Part shown: positions 50,201-62,257 of the stretch, one piece after another
How positions within the stretch are numbered: the first letter of the stretch is position 1
Layout: every line of letters begins with the position of its first letter
Assembly: GCA_034509735.1 (NCBI GenBank)
Contig: JACGWO010000007.1
Coordinates: forward strand, 806,001 to 870,000
Length of the DNA: 64,000 bases
Origin: Sesamum alatum
Taxonomy: Eukaryota > Streptophyta > Magnoliopsida > Lamiales > Pedaliaceae
Reading direction: 5' to 3'
The notes under the pieces: generated by a model
The model's input: the letters and a program-made list of their open reading frames with translations, nothing else
Told to the model about the DNA's origin: nothing
The model's database searches: none
Translations under genes and position numbers: made by a program

Positions 50201-51226
50201 ATGTGAGAAATGACTTGAGGGAACGGTCTGTTGCTTTCGAGCATTCAGAATGCCAGAAGGTGAAGGCTGGGGATCTAGTAGTGTGCTTCCAGGTACCATT
50301 TCTTCTCACCAAACTATATATAAAAGTACATACAGACATATATACACTGCTGTTTTCATGCAAAGTATTTTCTATTAAGAAGTCATCACAGAATTGGGAG
50401 GGGTAAATTGAACCCTATTTTGGAAAGTGTTCATTATGAAAACCTGCAGTTGCTCAAAGTTAGTATAATTATATATTATACCCTTCACCTCTTTGAAATT
50501 GCAAAAACCTCTTATTTAAGTTTCCTTGTTAAAAAGAATCTTATAGTTACTTGTTTTTAAAGTAGAACATCAACTTCTTGTCAAATCTCTAAATATTATC
50601 CGCTGTCCCGAAATGACTTTGGTGGTATATAAATATTGTAAAGTTGGAGGGTAGGTTTTGGTAATTTCGAAGGGGAAGGCTACAGTCAGTAATTATACCA
50701 CTGTGAGGGGTGGTCAGTGTAATCAATCCTTTTAGACATGTACCGGTAAACTAAAAGTACGGACTAGTTGGCAACGAACTTAGCTATGAGGGATTGCTAA
50801 GTGAAAGGCACAAAGGAGTGTTGAAACTCAAAGTGTTTGCATATATGATGACATGCTGTCCACCGATGTCTAGTATACTTGCAAATTTGGATCTCCACTA
50901 CTATTGAAGGAATCATGTGTTCGTCTAGACAGCATTTTCACATAATTCTTTGTGATCAGGAAAGACAAGATCAAGCAAGATACTACGATGCCCATGTTAT
51001 ACATATCCAAAGGAGATTGCACGACATAAGAGGCTGCAGATGTCTCTTCTTGATCAGATACGATCATGATAATACACATGTGAATACTTCTTTCCTTCCT
51101 TCAATTTTAACGCTCTCAGATCTTTGCTGTGTTGTCTGCCGTAATCTTTCATTGTGATAGGAGAGAGTGCCTTTGAAGCGATTATGCTGCCGGCCAAACA
51201 TGTTAGCGCGGTTGGAGAATAATTAG
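47272..51226 (+). CDS. SHH1: SAWADEE homeodomain protein, SHH1-like
   Basis: SHH1/DTF1 recruits RNA polymerase IV to chromatin in RNA-directed DNA methylation by reading the histone H3 tail (methylated K9, unmodified K4). Exons are 47272-47325, 48115-48200, 48288-48333, 48434-48566, 48944-49007, 49853-49904, 50149-50292, 50960-51079 and 51161-51226; all GT-AG, 254 residues, close to Arabidopsis SHH1 and well short of SHH2. A divergent homeodomain spans about residues 9-72 ([10 protein letters not shown] at 9-18, IQSWFQKEQ at 63-71). The SAWADEE domain covers about 114-250, beginning [20 protein letters not shown] and including AEEDEWVNV. Cysteines for the zinc site are present (HSECQ near 177-181, GCRC, LCCRP). 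The chosen ATG directly precedes the conserved start of the homeodomain. A CT microsatellite lies in the leader and a MITE lies in the intron after 50292. Confidence 0.9.
50410..50735. mobile_element. MITE-like inverted repeat in an SHH1 intron
   Basis: The left part has 'agtataattatatattata' and 'cccttcacctctttgaaatt'. The right part carries related inverse sequence ('aatttcgaaggggaagg', 'agtaattataccactg'). The ends are poorly defined. It lies in the intron 50293-50959 and is spliced out. Confidence 0.4.
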
Positions 51227-52618
51227 CGTACAGAGTATGATCTCCACATGCACATAATAGGGCCTTCGGGGGATGCTGAGAACGTCTTGTGCCTTCGACC
51301 TCTTTCGTTTTCCTTTTATAGCCACTAAATCATTTGCTGCTGTGTGCATTATTGGTAAGCGATTGCTTAGAACTGATCTCTGTGGAGAAAAGCACCTGAG
51401 AGCATCCTGTGAATGATGATTGATATTTTCTGTAGATTATTTTAAGTAAGTGTATCCTTTTGTTTGAATGAATTTTTTTGGGGTGAATCTCGTTTTTGAT
51501 CCCATATATTAGCCCTAGTTCAAATTTGGTTCCATTCTTTACAAAAATCTCAATTTCAAGATAATATTTTTCGATTTGTCTCAATATCAGAAACTGACGG
51601 AAAATGTTAACTTCCGTTAAAATGAGGCACGTGCCCCTAATATGGTTCATATACCTTGCGCATTTGGGGAAAAAATCACATATTTATAACCCTAAATTTC
51701 TTCCCCAAATCCCGGCCCTATCCTTTGCAAAATAACCATTGTGAGCCCTTCTTCTTTTTCTTTTTTTTTTTTTTGTTTTTGAATCTCCCATCGGAGAAGT
51801 GAAAGTGCATTAGATTATTGCGAGAAGAATGAGCCTTCGAGATCAAAAGTTTAATGATTTTCCCCTGTGTATGAACCATAATTTGAGATTTTTCCTACAT
51901 TTTTTGTCATTATATGTATATATTTCCCCCGAATACGAATCATGTGAAGGGCGGCGACACGGTTAGGACTTCAAAATTCGTCCCGACTAGGGTGGGGGTA
52001 TGGGTTAGATATGGACCCATTGCCATCCATAGTTTTAATTTATTTGGATGATTGTAAATTCAACAAATTTTAATTTTGCTAACTCTAAAAATGAACTGTA
52101 TTTTGTTAAGTATTGATAAAATTTAAATTCTTTTAACATATCCTTATTTGAAAATATTTTTTTTTCAAAGCCAAAAACAATATAATATTACATTTGAATT
52201 GATGAATCTAAAATCATGAATAATTTGAAATTTAAAGAATTTTTAAAAAAATCACTCTAAACTTGAACCATATTTTATTAAATATTCTTGAATTTCAAAA
52301 TTTTATAATACGATGTCATTTAAATTCATAAAGCTTCTTTCAAAATCCAAATCTATTATGTTACGTAATATAATTTAGTCAAGTTTTCTGATGTTGAATT
52401 GGTAACAAAGATACTTATTTTTTAAATAACGTGTTTGATTTTCTCTGATGATATGATCTTTGAGTTAATTAATGCTTAAATATTAGTACGAGGGAATTGT
52501 AAAATTTGCATTGTGCACTTGTTCGTCATTGAGATTAGAATCAAGTTACTCAAATTTTATACATAATCTATATTAAATTGAGTAAAATATAACATGTTTG
52601 AGTTATACTAATATATAA
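51227..52618. other. Intergenic between SHH1 and the Helitron nest
   Basis: The first 250 bp probably hold the SHH1 3'UTR. Bases of about 51480-51660 resemble one end of a low-complexity element ('tttttgatcccatatatta', 'gacggaaaatgttaacttc'). No gene is recognised in the remainder, which is AT-rich. Confidence 0.4.
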
Positions 52619-53575
52619 CTAGTCGTCGTGGCACGCTGTCTCTGCATGCATACAAAATAATATTGCACTTTTTAAAATAATTATAAATATAAATATAAAT
52701 CGACACATTATATTTTTAAAAGAAAGAAACAAACAAACAAACAAAAATAAAATTAATTTCAGGGGTATTATTGTCATAACTAAAAAATTGGTATCGCGGT
52801 GTCATAAAACGTCATTTGTAAGTAAGAAAGGTATTTTTTTATTAGTCGTCTTGGCACGCCGTTCCTGCGTGCATATAATAAATAATTTTTTACGTTTTAA
52901 AATATATTATAAATAAGAGTAAAATATATAAAGGGTAAATTACATCTACCTCCCCTAAAGTTTGACATGATTACACATATCTCCTCATTATTTGAAATAT
53001 TACAAATACCCACCTGAGGTTTGTAACCGTCTTAAAAATAACCCACTTCCATCCATTTTTATTGGTGAACTAACCAAAATGCCCTTATGCATTTTATTTA
53101 ATTTTAAAATTCTTTGATTTTTTTTTTTACTATAATGCGCAGGAGAGGTTCTTAAAGTTTTTTACACAGAGTAGTTAAAAATGCAATTTGCCTCGATTAA
53201 TTTTTCTGCAATTTAACTAAAAAATTAAGGGCAAAATGGTCAATTTCAGGCATTTGGTTGAAAATTACAAACCTCAGGGGGGTATTTGTAATTTTTCAAA
53301 CAACAAGGGGATATTTGTAATTATGACAAACCTCATGGGAGGTAGATGTAATTTACCCATATATAAACTAACACATCACATTAAAAAAAAAGAAGGAAAG
53401 AAAGAAAAAATTAAAATTATAAATTAATATAAAATTTGAAAAGCTGAATAAAGTAGTTATTATATCAATTGGGTGTTATTTTTAGCATTACAAAAAAATG
53501 ATGCGACGATGTCATTAACCGTAATTTATGAGAAAAAAATAGTTTATTTTATATAATAGTATAAATATATTGCTA
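52619..53575 (-). mobile_element. Two Helitrons in tandem, the second split by a MITE
   Basis: The first element has its minus-strand 3' end CTAG|T at 52622-52618 and runs to about 52841. The second has CTAA|T at 52845-52841 and a stem-loop (GCACGCAGGAACGGCGTGC). It ends near 53575 with the 5' sequence TATACTATTATATAAAA, whose first bases have decayed. A family-1 MITE (52933-53358) is inserted in it. Both share 'ggtgtcat' tracts with the cluster at 39.6-40.3 kb. Confidence 0.6.
52933..53358. mobile_element. Family-1 MITE inside a Helitron, perfect 9-bp TSD
   Basis: 426 bp, GGGTAAATTACATCTACC at the left and GTAGATGTAATTTACCC at the right, with the symmetry continuing for about 80 bp through 'aatacccacctgaggttt' and its inverse. 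ATATATAAA flanks it at 52924-52932 and 53359-53367. This is the best preserved copy in the window. Confidence 0.88.
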
Positions 53576-54014
53576 ATTTAGTATAGATGATGAACATATT
53601 TAGATCATCTGTGATCTGTTTGTACTTATATTACTTTAATTATTTATTGAAATATTTTTTAATTAAAATTATATTTTTGAAATTTTGTTTATTAAATATA
53701 TTAAAAATCATATAATCATATATTTATATTTTAAAAAGAAAATTAAAATAGAGTGTCGTTTTTTGATACACTGTCATCTCTTTCTTTCACCAGTTTCCAT
53801 AGTATAGTACATTTTCGAGCCACCGCCTTTTCATTTCCCCCCAATTTCTCAACTCTCCAGCCCTAATTTCCCCAAAATTTCCCCCTCTTTTCCTCAAAAA
53901 CCGTATTCACAGAGTTTGATCGCCAAATTTTGATTGCTTGTCCTTGTTTCTCTTTCGCGTCTCCTCCGTTTTTTCACTTAAAATTTCTGTCTTGCCGCTG
54001 TGATCTCAGAGTTG

Positions 54015-54082
54015 ATGAAGGACAATTTGCGGACTTCTCGACGGAGTTGATGGATGGTCATAGATATGCCTCAACTGCGTAG
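54015..54082 (+). promoter_or_regulatory. Two overlapping upstream ORFs on the MUT9-like kinase leader
   Basis: uORF1 (54015-54050) encodes 11 residues and ends TGA. uORF2 (54050-54082) encodes 10 residues. The last base of the uORF1 stop is the first base of the uORF2 start (TGATG). uORF2 ends in TAG at 54080-54082, past the main start at 54066, in another frame. A further ATG at 54054 is in frame with the kinase. They act only if transcription starts upstream of 54015. Confidence 0.5.
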
Positions 54083-57000
54083 CGGAGTGCGCAGAGGCCG
54101 CCGACCCCCTGCCCGACCTGCTCCGGATAAGGGAAAAACCCCAAGTAAACAAGCAACTGGACGAGCTGCTGGAAAACGAACAGTAGGGAAGATAAATAAC
54201 AACGTCGACAGTGGTAATAAGGATAAAGAGGTCTTGGCTGTTGGTGATGGTGATAGTGGAGAAAGAAATGATGATGATGATGCTTTGAGGAAAACTGCTT
54301 CGTTTAAGATTGAGGATAATAATAACGGGGTAAAGGGGGTAAAAGAAGAGGTAGCCGAAAAGAAGATGGACGAGTGTGATAGTGGTGGGCGCGGAAGCGA
54401 TAAGGGTGTGGCGGCTGAGGATGAGGGAAGCACTGCTCCTGTTCCTGAAAGGGTCCGTTAGATAAATCTTTTTAGGATGTTCCTATATTTGATATATGCA
54501 GACAGTGTGAGGAAGTTGTTGATTATAGTATGAATTCGTGTGTTTGCTTTGTGTGTATGTCTGTGCGAGGGTGTGCAGATTAGGAGTTTAGTTTTGCTTA
54601 AAATGCGTTATTGGTATTGAGTGTTTTGAAGGTTGTGGACTGTAGGTTGTGAACTTGTTAACGGCATGTCATTGTTTGTTACCACACAATCATGTGTATC
54701 ACTCACACTAACATGCACAAGCTGTCTGTTTTTTGTAAAGCCTTTTCGATTGTAATTCATGTCGGTTATGGAATATCGAATATGATTGTTGACTTATTAA
54801 TGGCATGGTATTGGTTGTTATTATGTGTTAATATTCTTATTTGAGGATTGGACGGTAGTTCTACGTACTTTGCTGGTCAAATAGGGGTCTATAAATCAGT
54901 GTTGCTCGCAAATACGGGTCTGTAAATCAGTGTTTCTCTGCATGGATTGCGCATTTCTGACTTTCAGTAATCATTCTATTATGCGATGTATTTTGCTCGA
55001 GTACCTTGCGTAAAGTTCTAACTTTTGCAGCCTTAATGAGATAAAAGATAGGTTTCTCTAACTTACTGTGTACCCTGCCTTATGTTAATGAAAAGGGGAA
55101 AAGTAGACATAAAAGCTTAGGTCCTATAGTAAGAAGCTATATCTTGCTTTTAGACTTTTCCCTTGTGGTTATGGGCCAAGGTTCTGGTGGCTGTAGCTAG
55201 ATTCTGCTTGAAAATCTTTTGTGTTTATATTTTGATTTCCGGAAGCACCTTACTGGATATGATGCTGGTTCCCTGTTGCATCCAACTTAGCTGTGGTGTT
55301 AATTTGTATTTCTTCATCTGCAACAGGTCCAGGTTGGTGGTTCTCCAACTTATCGAATTGAGAGGAAACTGGGGAAAGGTGGATTTGGACAAGTATATGT
55401 AGGTCGACGAATCAATCCTCCAAATCCAAATGAAAGAACAGGTCCAGGAGCTGTAGAGGTATGTTCGTACATACTTTGGTCCCATAATCTGTAGCTGAGA
55501 GCTGTGTGTCTGTGGGTCTATAACATTCTTTTATTTCTTTCTAGGTTGCATTGAAATTTGAGCACCGAAATAGCAAAGGCTGTAATTATGGGCCACCTTA
55601 TGAATGGCAAGTCTACAGGTGTGAGAAAAACTTTTGTTCCCTTATTTCTTCTTAATATTTCCTATATGTTTGCTGTTAAAAATTACAAAGTATGAACTGA
55701 GTGGTTTCTTTTGTTCTTCTGTAGTGCACTTGGTGGCAGTCATGGCATACCGCGTGTACATTTCAAAGGACGACAAAGTGACTACTATATCATGGTATGC
55801 GTCTGAAACACAGCATATCTACCGGTTCTTTTCATCATCTTGTCTCCTCTTTGGGTGTGAAGGACTTTGCAAAATTTGCAGGTTATGGATATGCTTGGTC
55901 CAAGTCTATGGGATGTCTGGAACACTAACTCCCACACGTTAGTCACTTTTTTTTTTTTTTTTTTTTTTTTGCCTCAATAGAATGAAATTCAATTTTTTAT
56001 GCTTTATGGTTTCTAGTATAAGATCTTTCACCTAACATCTAAATGTTCTTTTTGCAGAATGTCGATAGAAATGGTAGCCTGTATTGCTATTGAAGCCATC
56101 TCTATTTTAGAGAAGTTGCACTCTAGAGGGTAATGTTCAATAATACTTGCTCCAATTGTGGTTTTTGGTGCCAGAAACTTGATATTGTATTTACTACCGA
56201 TGCTAAGCACATAAATAATCTCTTTTTATGTTTTTTGATTTGCTTGGGATAGTGCTGGGCTTGGTATAGGGAAAGAGGAATAAGTGTCCAAACAAATGTC
56301 TTTGTTGGGGTGCTTGGTTGTCCAATAGGTCAAGAGGAGTACAATGAAACCTGGGAATATTTTCAATGTATACTTGGTTGATAATCTTGTCTTAGACAGT
56401 TGCACGCGATGTCTTTTCTGATCAAGGGTAGACCTATAACTACTCTGCATTTTTATATTTTTGACTGGTTAAATAATTAAGTTTTGCTAGTGTTCATTGC
56501 CACCACTAGAAAAAGGGTCTATATTTATACCTTAGCAGACTCATCCCATGCATAGAATGTTACCATTGTCTTCTTCTTGTTTCAAGATGTATCTAAACTT
56601 GCATGTTCACCGCAAGCCCTGCAGATATGTGCATGGGGATGTAAAGCCGGAGAACTTTTTGCTTGGGACACCTGGAACACCCGATGAGAAAAAGCTATTT
56701 CTGGTTGATCTTGGATTGGGTAATACAACTGGGGCATTCTGTATTCTGTTTATTTTGAAACATATACCCAGTCTGTATTTATAGCTATAGCAATCCTTAT
56801 CTGTGTTCCCCCTGTTCTAAATTGCAGCTACCCGATGGCGTGATGCTTCTACTGGACTTCATGTTGATTATGATCAACGACCGGATGTATTCAGGTAAAT
56901 TTATAATTACCACTTTCGTCTCCTTATGGTCTTTTACATTTTATTCTCTTTCAAGTTATGGTTTTAGTTTTGCATGAAAACATTTGCTGCTGCAGAGGAA

Positions 57001-58853
57001 CTGTGCGCTATGCCAGTGTGCACGCTCATCTTGGAAGAACCGGTAGCCGTAGAGATGATTTAGAGTCCCTGGCTTATACACTCATTTTTCTTCTCCGTGG
57101 CCGGCTTCCTTGGCAAGGGTATCAGGTTGGTTTTGTGGATCTGAAATGTGACTTCTTTTATTATGGACAGTTCGTTAGTGGCGCTTACACTATATTCTAC
57201 TTAGGGTGAGAATAAAGGCTTCCTTGTGTGCAAAAAGAAGATGGCAACTTCTCCAGAAGCTCTTTGTTGCTTCTGCCCTGCACCTTTTAGACAGTTCGTT
57301 GAGTATGTTGTAAACTTAAAGTTTGATGAGGAGCCTAATTATGCAAAATACATATCCCTCTTTGATGGAATAGTTGGTCCAAATCCAGACGTCAGGCCCC
57401 TCAATACTGAAGGTGCCCAGAAGGTATTAAAATTTTGTTGTGTGTGTGTTAAGTTTTATTAACCTTGAAAATTTGTGGAATTTTTATCTCGTTAACATAC
57501 TTTTGCATTGTGAAGCTCATATATCAAGTGGGACAAAAGAGGGGACGACTTATGATGGACGATGATGATGATGATGAGCAACCAAAGAAAAAGGTCCGCC
57601 TGGGGATGCCTGCTGCACAGTGGATTAGTGTGTATAATGCCCGGAGACCAATGAAGCAAAGGTATTGTGGTTTAGCTCTTTCAAGTGCTTTCTAGGATGT
57701 TGCAGAGGAATAACGGCCCCCCTTACATTGGTTTTGTAGATACCACTACAATGTTGCGGATGCTAGACTGGCTCAGCATATTGAGAAAGGCAATGAGGAT
57801 GGACTATTTATAAGTTGTGTGGCATCTTCTTCAAATCTATGGGCACTAATTATGGATGCAGGGACTGGTTTTAGTGCTCAAGTTTATGAATTGTCTCCTT
57901 ATTTCCTTCACAAGGTCTGATAACTTCCTCACTACTAACTTTTAGGTCTTTATGTAACATTGCAGCTATTTAATGTTGTATATGTGACATTCATGAACTT
58001 GTGGCTGCTGGTGTTGTAGTTCCTTTAATACACGTTGGCAGGCGGATTAACTAATTCCTCTCTGTCTTATTAACTGCAGGAATGGATTATGGAACAATGG
58101 GAGAAGAACTATTACATCAGTGCTATAGCAGGGGCCAACAATGGGAGCTCATTAGTGGTTATGTCGAAGGGTTGGTATCACAATTCTAGACCTGGATTAT
58201 TTTCTGATTCAGTATGCATTATCTGATGGTTTTTGGGTTGTTTTACCTTTAAAAATACAGGCACCCAGTATCTGCAGCAGTCCTATAAAGTTAGTGAATC
58301 ATTTCCCTTTAAGTGGATCAACAAAAAATGGAGGGAGGGATTCTCTGTCACTGCCATGGCTACTGCAGGAACTAGATGGGCAATTGTTATGTCACGTGGG
58401 GCAGGGTTTGCGGATCAGGTATACTGCAATCCTAGTCACTATTTGTAATATTGCCCCTTCGCACTAACCGAAATTGAATAAATAAATGAATTAGACTACT
58501 TATTTCCATTTGTCCTTTTCAGGTTGTGGAGTTGGACTTTCTTTATCCAAGCGAAGGTATTCATAGGAGGTGGGATGCTGGCTACCGTATCACATCAACT
58601 GCAGCAACATGGGATCAAGCAGCCTTTGTTCTTAGCATTCCCCGAAGAAAACCGTCAGATGAGACACAGGAGACGCTTCGGACTTCTGCTTTCCCGAGTG
58701 TACATGTTAAGGTTATCTTTCATATTCTCTTTCATGTTCTTGGAACAATTTCCCCCTGGTTGTCCCTTAAGACTTTCTTATATTTACTTGCAGGAAAAAT
58801 GGGCGAAAAATCTGTACATTGCATCTGTGTGCTATGGGAGAACTGTATCTTGA
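54066..58853 (+). CDS. MLK: MUT9-like / casein-kinase-1-like Ser/Thr kinase
   Basis: Members of this plant CK1-related family (MLK/PPK/AEL) are nuclear kinases that phosphorylate histone H3 and light-signalling proteins. Sixteen exons: 54066-54452, 55327-55458, 55545-55618, 55725-55794, 55882-55937, 56058-56129, 56625-56719, 56828-56894, 56996-57125, 57205-57423, 57516-57661, 57740-57914, 58080-58170, 58261-58418, 58523-58711 and 58794-58853; 706 residues. An Arg/Gly-basic then acidic low-complexity N-terminus (1-129, [13 protein letters not shown]) precedes the kinase domain: [12 protein letters not shown] (144-155), K177, HGDVKPEN (267-274) and DLG (292-294), where most kinases have DFG. 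DLG is usual in this family as I recall it. An acidic run plus PKKKVR (449-462) looks like a nuclear localisation signal. The conserved C-terminal module ends GRTVS. The exon 1 donor (AGG|GTCCGT) is weak. The start is chosen by the MPxLRSG motif; the in-frame ATG at 54054 would add four residues. Confidence 0.93.
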
Positions 58854-59520
58854 GGGATCATTTTTTGTTGGGGATCCTAACAAGTTCACAGGGGCATTGA
58901 CCTGCTTCACTGAGCTATATCCACTAATTCCAATTTTTTCCCTATTGGGGATGGAATCACAAGTTCTTCCGCAGCCAAACTGACTCGTTGTGCCTATCGG
59001 GACCTTGATCTTCCCCTTAGCATCAAGACATCGGTTTTAGATCTCCAGTGGGTGTAGTTCAATCATCGGTTAAAGTTTGTACAGCGTCCTGCGGTGATTT
59101 CTTGAAGGCCGAGTGCCCCTGCTGTATTATGAAACATACAATCTGGTTTTGCAACAGATGCTGGGTGTTGTCGATTAACTGCCCGGATCTTATAAGGTCT
59201 TGTCTATTTATCAAGCTTTTGCCCATGATTTTGTGGATCAGGAGATTGACCTGGAAGTGGCATAGTTAGTCTGATACCAAACTTAAGAATTGTGGTTAGT
59301 TATATGTTAATTCTCTTGTGCATTATTTCTGTAGCTTGTTGGAAATGTAAACTTAACAGAGCAGAGCAAAATACTGCTATGGTTTAGTGATCTTAGTTAA
59401 GTTCAGTGGTAACAAGTGTATTTTCTTCGGGCAGCTCTTTCTGTATTAATATGAATGTATTCACTTTAGTTTCTGCTTTTTCTTTTTTTTTTCCCCTTTT
59501 TTGTAAAATACTTTTTTAAT
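58854..59520 (+). other. 3' flank and probable 3'UTR of the MUT9-like kinase
   Basis: Sequence of nearly balanced composition follows the TGA, unlike the AT-rich DNA beyond 59500. Short open frames such as 59048-59269 have no recognisable features. A long 3'UTR is the simplest reading. Confidence 0.4.
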
Positions 59521-59689
59521 CCTAAAGTAGTATTACATTATCGTATCAGACATAAATCTGATTGGCCTAACAATTTACTCACTGAAATGGTACGGCCCAG
59601 TGCTTTAAGAATCTAAGAGATATTTCCAAATATGGAAATCCTGATGATATTCTGCATTAGCTTATTAATTTGGCTAAATTATTGCTATA

Positions 59690-60340
59690 TTTATTTAATT
59701 TGGACAAAATTATGAATATTCTATCTTTATTCGAGAAATTAAAAATACTTGCTCAAATGAAAAATAATTATGTGGTTTCTAAATAGAGAGGTGAGAAAAT
59801 TACACTTTATCTTTGCTATTCTTTTTTCTTTTTTTGTAAAAAAAAAAGGTTTGAAAAAATATAAAAACAATTGAGGGGGTAAAATAAATAATTCATAGAG
59901 CATGTCAGTCCGTAAAAATATTTTTAAAAAGTTTAAGAATATATAAAATTATTATGGGATGATTATATTTATACCTCTGACCTATGGTTTATTTACAAAA
60001 ATCACCTTCTTTGTATATTTAAAGAAATCATCCTTGATAGCAAAAAAAGCAAGGATTGTTTGTGCAATGGCGGTTATGTGTATTTTTCTAAAAGTAGGGA
60101 ATACTTTGTGTAAGTGATGCTGACATTTTTTATGGGTGTATGTGTAATTATCCAAATAATAGAGGCGATTGTGTAAATAAATCATAGATCAGAGGATATA
60201 AATATAATTATCTCAATTATTATTTACAATTAAAAATAACATTTTTTGCAGTTCACCATAAAAATTGGATGAAAACTTAATAAAAGATACTATAATAATG
60301 CCAAATATTAGGAAAAATGACTATAATTTACTCTTTTAAT
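59690..60340. mobile_element. Family-1 MITE interrupted by a family-3 MITE
   Basis: The outer parts carry decayed family-1 blocks ('gcagttcaccataaaaatt' near 60250, an inner landmark of copies A and H). At about 59957-60219 lies an element with ends 'gattatatttataccTctg' and inverse 'cagaggatataaatataat', the family-3 pattern also seen at 18668. This is a nested insertion. Confidence 0.5.
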
Positions 60341-61385
60341 TTTTCTTTTCTTTTTACTACCAAAAAAAAAAATGAATTAAAGCTTTATCAACTATATTTC
60401 ACTAAAACTAAATCATAGTGGGCTCATCTTAATATGGACTAGTTATTTTCATTTAGACTTCTATTTGTAGTTTTTTTTTTTTTTTCATGTTTTGAAATTT
60501 GTCTTGCGATATGACGTAGACATGCATCTCACAAATGAAGAATTTGAACAGTTTAAAAACTAAGACGTACTTTTCCTATTGCGATATCTTTTCAAGATAA
60601 TACTGTGAGACTTTTACGAAATCAAAGCGAATAATACCTTGTGCAAATTATTGTGGGACGCGTGCTTAAATCACAATTATTGCCCCTAAATCTATCATTA
60701 ATCAGATAGGATGTGTGTGTGTGAGTGCAACCCCACTCCTAAACTAAAGCCCTCTAAAGGTTGATAAGTAACAAAGGAAAATCAAAACGGGGGCACGTGA
60801 GTTAGCAGGAGGAGGAGCACGTGACAGAGGAAGGGCACATGTTCGCACATTACGGATATTATCATTTGGACAGTTACGGCAGGAGGAAGCATCAAAGCAA
60901 AGGGCAAATCCATCTCAGATGCTCGCCACGTGGCATTGACTACCATCACTTTTGGAGAAATTAATTTTTAAATATAAAAAAAAATTGGAGCCATTTGTAA
61001 AGTATTTTCAATTTGGGCGGAGACAGGATCTGAAATCCCATCTCCATGTACTTTTCAAAAATAAAAAATAAAAATGACGGTGACAAGTTCTTTTTCAATA
61101 AAGACAGGATCGAGAATCCCGTCTTCACTGAAAAGCTTTCAATGAAGATGGGATGTGTTATCCCATCTCCCAAGAAAGCTGCACTGCGTTCACGGGGTCC
61201 TCTTGGACCCCGTACCCTGAATTATTGGCCTACATGCATCATAATATGAAGCATTTTTGCCTCTGCCCGACATTTTCCTCTCTATAAAAGGGGGTGAGTT
61301 TGCATTCTTCTTCACTTCACCACCAACAATTCTCGTTTATATATTTCTACATTGTATTTTTAATGTTCTTTTTTATATTTATGTT
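60341..61385. other. Intergenic upstream of the plant-mobile-domain pseudogene
   Basis: No gene. Bases 61015-61165 contain a short repeated, partly inverted motif (forms of 'gacaggatc..gaatccc' and 'gatgggat...atcccat'). A TATA-like TATAAAAGGGGG lies at about 61281-61292, roughly 100 bp upstream of the pseudogene ATG, and may be its old promoter. Confidence 0.4.
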
Positions 61386-62254
61386 ATGGCGAATTTTGGT
61401 CCACGTGATAGAAGTGTACTATACGAGCAAAGAGATCATGGTTTCGAAGATGTGTCCGGAAATAAGGAGACACATTTAATAATACGGTGTGGCGATATTA
61501 CTTTTTTTTTTTTCGAAATCTTCAACTAATCCCACATCATTCTCAGTTCTACAAGCACTGTATAACATGGATTTTTTGGGAGTTTTTCGGTGTGGTCATA
61601 TTGAAATTGACCAACACCTCATTACCACATTAGTGGAGAGATGGCCCCCCGAAACTCATACGTTCCATTTGCCGGTAGGGGAAGCCATTGTTACACTGCA
61701 GGTCATCGTCGTTATCTAGCACCTTCCAGTTGGCGGTTATCCTATCACGGGATTAGATATGCGACGTACAATTCCACAATGACAGGAATATTTCTTTGAC
61801 TTGTTGGGGTTTGTTTCGCAGGATAATGCATTTAAGGGTTCCCGATCAAGACTACCCATCTTATATGACTGCTGGTGGTCAACACGTGTGATGATGAGAA
61901 CCCCTGAGAGAAAGTATTCACGTGTATGTGCTTTGTGCATTCTTGGTGGGTTGTTGTGCCTCCCACCGGCAACTGTGTCTCCCTATTGCATTTACAACAC
62001 ATGCAGGACATTGAAGGTAGTCCCACTAACTGAGGTAGAACGGTGTTGGGATATATGTATAGGGAGCTTTGTACGGCATCACAACACGGTAAAATAAATA
62101 TAGGTGAGGCTATGCAATTGTTACAAATATGGGCATGGTCCCGTATTACAACCATAGCATCGATTCGTTCCAATGATGTATTAAAGATATGTCCAACCAT
62201 CATTGATGACAAAAATATTCTACCTCCCCCACCATATGTCGCAAGGTATACATA
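61386..62254 (+). pseudogene. Plant mobile domain (PMD/MAIN-like) pseudogene
   Basis: Pieces in different frames follow the order of PMD proteins. GPRDRSVLYEQRDH stands near the start (61386), then LITTLVERWPPETHTFHLPVGEAIVTLQ (61570-61719, quoted here as LVERWPPETHTFHLPVGE only in part), YSRVCALCILGGLL (about 61916-61960), YMYRELCTASQ and LLQIWAWSRI (about 62050-62150). At least two frameshifts and an in-frame stop separate them. PMD domains occur in MAIN/MAIL family genes and in Mutator-like and Gypsy transposons. Which source applies here cannot be told. The solo LTR begins four bases after the last recognisable piece. Confidence 0.7.
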
Positions 62255-62257
62255 ATT

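Noticed and set aside
54071..54433. 120-codon minus-strand frame
   Set aside because: It is the antisense shadow of the Arg/Gly/Asp-rich first exon of the MUT9-like kinase.
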